In this document: positions 18,001 to 18,547 of the stretch, one piece after another
Numbering within the stretch: the first letter of the stretch is position 1
How the letters are laid out: the number at the start of each line of letters is the position of its first letter
NCBI GenBank assembly: GCA_003695505.1
Contig: RFIY01000219.1
Coordinates: 1 to 18,547 of the forward strand
Length of the DNA stretch: 18,547 nucleotides
From: J088 sp003695505 [NCBI: Candidatus Dadabacteria bacterium]
GTDB taxonomy: Bacteria > J088
Direction of reading: 5' to 3'
Program-made: the position numbers and the translations under genes
The notes under the pieces: model-generated
What the model was told of the DNA's origin: nothing
Databases searched by the model: none
What the model saw: the letters and a program-made list of their open reading frames with translations, nothing else

Positions 18001-18547
18001 TTGCCGACGTGTCGGATTTGTCCTTTCCTGTCACGGCACTGATTGTCACACTGAAACCCGAGTCGCCGGATCTTGACATCGAGAACGTTCACATTGCAGA
18101 CAATGAAATCCGCGGGGATCTGCGATTGCTGCGAGATGTTACGGAACCGGTAGACTCCCATATTTATGTTGCTGTTTCCAACAAGGTCTTTAATACTGCT
18201 TCTGGCGAACTGCGAATCATACTCGGGGCAGATCGGCCTCAGTTCACCGTCCTTGGCGGCTCGCGGGACAAACGCGGCAGGCATCAGGCCGGCCACATCA
18301 ATCTTGGCCGCGACAGGTGCAAGGCAAACGGAGATACGGTCGAGGGGCAGTCGATCGGTGGGTGCGCGTTCGCAACCATGTTCACTGCGCGCGGCATACT
18401 CGCAGCGGTATCCGACAGCAACTTTGAGCCGAAAGACCTGGAATTCAACTACAGGATTGTATACTCGGATCAGGTTTCCTCAGGCCAGGCTGGTGCAACG
18501 GACACCGAACCCGGCATTCGGATTGATCGAATCGAATTCTTGCCTGG
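12012..18547 (+). CDS. Giant secreted FG-GAP/VCBS and Ig-like repeat surface protein (3' end off the right edge)
   Basis: An open frame of 2178 codons without a stop, running off the edge. A signal peptide is seen (RLRR then VVVLMATITALIYANA, probable cleavage after residue 33). Residues 55-760 hold 14 calcium-binding repeats with core DxDxDGDxD followed by hydrophobic residues and usually W-[WYF]-x-N (WWRN, WFEN, WYEN, WYQN), spaced about 51 residues: the VCBS/FG-GAP β-propeller type. Residues about 765-970 form a module with HNGEAGDPSVKLYSL and VDGLEVYRDTGDDQF. About 972-1863 are nine Ig/cadherin-like repeats. The remaining part to the edge has four cysteines and no recognised domain. The ATG at 12012 follows GGGAG (11999-12003); the adjacent GTG at 12009 is an alternative start. 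No catalytic motif is visible. A role as adhesin or exported structural protein is inferred. The anchor or sorting signal must lie beyond the window. Confidence 0.9.
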   Translation, partial: MINRAFAWATRTLRLRRVVVLMATITALIYANARNDVPVGITTSHPAAQRPVAVDIDGDLDLDVVAGSTGSSLIRVYRSSNFGAAFAPQTVTNTGFASPRPVAAGDIDGDGDADLVAIAGGTQTLAWFENAQTDGTVWTLHTITAPVPASSQVLLIDVDRDGGLDVVASGDVTESVLWWRNLDRVGGSWSAAVTIASGVSGEMSLAAADFDRDGDTDIAVADAVGGSIFWAENSSPTLPNWTQFVIASGASTPKYLRAADMNRDGSPDLVAFRLGVNQISWWRNDGAGGFPSGALGVTNGVFGTSDLAVGDVNDDGVPDVLAAVGSFNQLLMLSRASTSDVIWSATVVTGTLTPPGFVLAADIAYNGVDDMVAASEADGTISWWRGSRTAGKPFFSASRDNISTTFAIADFRDMDGDGRTEIAVNGPANSGRDYYELDDAGLYQYAYSLGYLTPGHDPAYADLDGDGDLDGFLHTEIGAAISINNGDGTYTSVNIASASFNASLVDRLMEARDFDRDGDLDILAFNYSTNKVNYFSNVSGDASSWTLVEIPHTDTLGRDFALSDVDRDGDLDYWNVKERVAGVITQEAFTWYENPGSTAVWAEHVGTPMQIDSFTGRFGDLDLDGDMDFAGLDPDPNLGCCNPILWWQNTDGFFSTPVTALVGSQADGWTGTPSNIVVRDIDGDRAPDILFVAEYQGPKRLMWYQNRLRQGEGWKFGLVSDPFPFTVFSVDIRDFGDVDGDGDLDLVLDLMTGDYSLYLNQLSLLTLTASALSPPVLGDFPNSTEHHMLPVFRITLTHNGEAGDPSVKLYSLGFKLADTSGTDILSNFLSTYRVDGLEVYRDTGDDQFPQFMTEEVGGMFYGGPISDSFLGSVTFESSTPDADNFFVVNLNGGVTVPYGSPVTLFAVVRSGGAFAQPLGTDFNVVFNPAKANAIRTDTGKTIAAAGPSIQQMVFHRSVPILNNSASATGYRGAGPHLLTFSSAIVSSAAGDNSTSTEPDQLTLISAPAGITVTNINANAAGDITATVEIPPTTPLGPLKLWFEVVDYYGFGYKGVTDFVQINVQDPPPPTISAGGTFDIRIGFPQSETLATVSHPTVPVTSLTVNAVTVPTSVSLLGLANNSGNITATVSVDLSAPLGNTTVVLEVVAPDGQKAYDSFTINVQYDYATITSLGDISIAWNSEKPALSIATVSHPVENDGDLLVELVTATTGLLVDHITNNAGTVTADISASLMSLPGSNSLHIRVIDAKGRDSNLIIPVQITNSSPVFNNVTSAAVVYFADPATHTIFAVTDGEESSSTLLVTAVSVPAGISVTGITNDSGTVSAYFSATAPATYGDYSVIFAATDSVAGTSQISVTVSVMNSPPDFAANAGIDIAYKAPAASVTLGTVSDIQDPAAALVVSLVTASAGLSVTGISQTAGLAAAWISAPTSGFGSFPVTFRVTDTQGADTIRSIVVNVVNTPPATAPTAPVSVVRNGTAKLFDLASATDTQDPASALLFSAVTVPAGMSVTGTSNTNGLFRGYLASDLTLPPGPYQIIVRVVDTQGAASYSALDVTLVNTPPSFVPAPTVSIIHNGPAKYVTLATVSDIQSAASSLSVSVVTAPVGLHIEGITNFSGVISATVSTTLATTPGSKLYTLRIDDPDGLSTYAAGLSIQAIDTPPTITPVPDPTLTLFLFGPRATAAVGDLFDYQDAPAALTVSIPAFPSDLADIGFSQVGTTLMFEARTSSSATFRSFSVPVIVTDTFGNATSQDVTVEIVNSPPAVTLPSLQTIVSGTPAWLYLGKVSDYQTPPQGLTFSIASHPEELQILETEISASGDYRIQVLPDKALFGGAVIKWQVQDPDGASLNFAVPIEIVKPPVAEQVCTGTACLTAFNVRNVVKGVALGTTKFSVGEVDPSYDQIEIAALDPGLQVGDVTTVLDETRNVSVIRAELATTAEEVGRSFRFVINAIRDGDVGNQLVAVGTVVADWSTPSLDLYHDEPLFVGDLTPRRDVRLADVSDLSFPVTALIVTLKPESPDLDIENVHIADNEIRGDLRLLRDVTEPVDSHIYVAVSNKVFNTASGELRIILGADRPQFTVLGGSRDKRGRHQAGHINLGRDRCKANGDTVEGQSIGGCAFATMFTARGILAAVSDSNFEPKDLEFNYRIVYSDQVSSGQAGATDTEPGIRIDRIEFLP
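12174..14291 (+). repeat. Fourteen tandem FG-GAP/VCBS protein repeats
   Basis: First-Asp positions of the calcium loops are residues 55, 106, 157, 209, 260, 311, 362, about 412, 462, 513, 564, 620, 680 and 737. The period is 50-52 residues for the first eleven and 56-60 for the last three. The seventh copy (DIAYNGVDD) has lost most calcium ligands. Fourteen copies equal two seven-bladed propellers, though that fold split is inference. The repeats have diverged at DNA level, apart from short recurring stretches encoding the Asp loops and the WW motifs. Confidence 0.88.
14926..17601 (+). repeat. Nine Ig/cadherin-like protein repeats of about 98 residues
   Basis: Units start near 14926, 15226, 15520, 15817, 16114, 16408, 16705, 17005 and 17308. 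The shared pattern is a β-strand with hydrophobic alternation, then [TA]VSD-x-Q[DS] (TVSDIQD, ATDTQD, TVSDIQS, LFDYQD, KVSDYQT), then VVTxPxGxSVTGIT, a P-G turn, VxDTQG or DPDG, and a proline linker such as VNTPP or VNSPP. Copies four to seven are most alike; the first three and last two have diverged. No single Pfam name is assigned with certainty; the unit resembles bacterial cadherin-like or Big-type domains. Confidence 0.8.

Noticed and set aside
12239-18296. Minus-strand open frames of up to about 210 codons opposite the giant gene
   Set aside because: The plus frame is continuously open for 2178 codons with periodic repeats, so the antisense frames are shadows that mirror the repeats.
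1-18547. tRNA, rRNA, CRISPR arrays, insertion sequences and prophage genes
   Set aside because: No cloverleaf-like elements, direct-repeat/spacer arrays, transposase motifs or terminal inverted repeats were seen when reading both strands.

Overview
The window comes from a Gram-negative bacterium. It has an outer-membrane β-barrel protein, a lipoprotein with a lipobox, Tat- and Sec-type export signals and an FNR-type operator. GC content is moderately high and codon bias is strong, which opens many long antisense ORFs. A cysteine-rich lipoprotein with EF-hand loops and a very large FG-GAP/Ig-repeat surface protein would fit a deltaproteobacterial-type lineage (for example Myxococcota or Desulfobacterota relatives). 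That placement is an inference; there is no rRNA gene here to settle it.

Layout. (1) 1-2576, minus strand: clpB, complete except for its last few codons, which lie beyond the left edge. A short promoter region (2577-2646) precedes it, immediately next to a strong intrinsic terminator of the upstream operon (2641-2677). (2) 2701-9075, minus strand: a compact four-gene respiratory operon in the order porin-like protein, 4Fe-4S protein (TtrB-like), NrfD-type membrane subunit (TtrC-like), Tat-exported molybdopterin oxidoreductase (TtrA-like). The B-C-A order matches tetrathionate reductase operons. An FNR-type box centred at about -41.5 from an inferred start site precedes the operon. (3) 9377-11764, minus strand: a 795-residue lipoprotein with a Cys-rich N-terminus, two DxDxDG calcium loops, a cadherin-like/Big-type domain and a C-terminal right-handed β-helix. 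(4) 11765-12011: a divergent intergenic region with a near-consensus σ70 promoter on the plus strand and a roughly 160-nt structured leader. (5) 12012 to the right edge, plus strand: a giant secreted protein of at least 2178 residues, still open at the edge. It has 14 calcium-binding FG-GAP/VCBS repeats with a period of about 51 residues, then a linker module, then nine Ig/cadherin-like repeats of about 98 residues.

How the parts work together. The respiratory operon would take electrons from the quinol pool through the NrfD subunit, pass them along the four Fe-S clusters of the B subunit, and deliver them to the periplasmic molybdenum subunit to reduce a sulfur oxyanion or related acceptor. 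The co-transcribed porin would let the acceptor or its product cross the outer membrane. The FNR-type box implies induction when oxygen is low. The two right-hand genes look like cell-surface or secreted structural proteins with no visible enzymatic domain. ClpB is a housekeeping disaggregase.

No tRNA, rRNA, CRISPR array, transposase or insertion sequence was seen.
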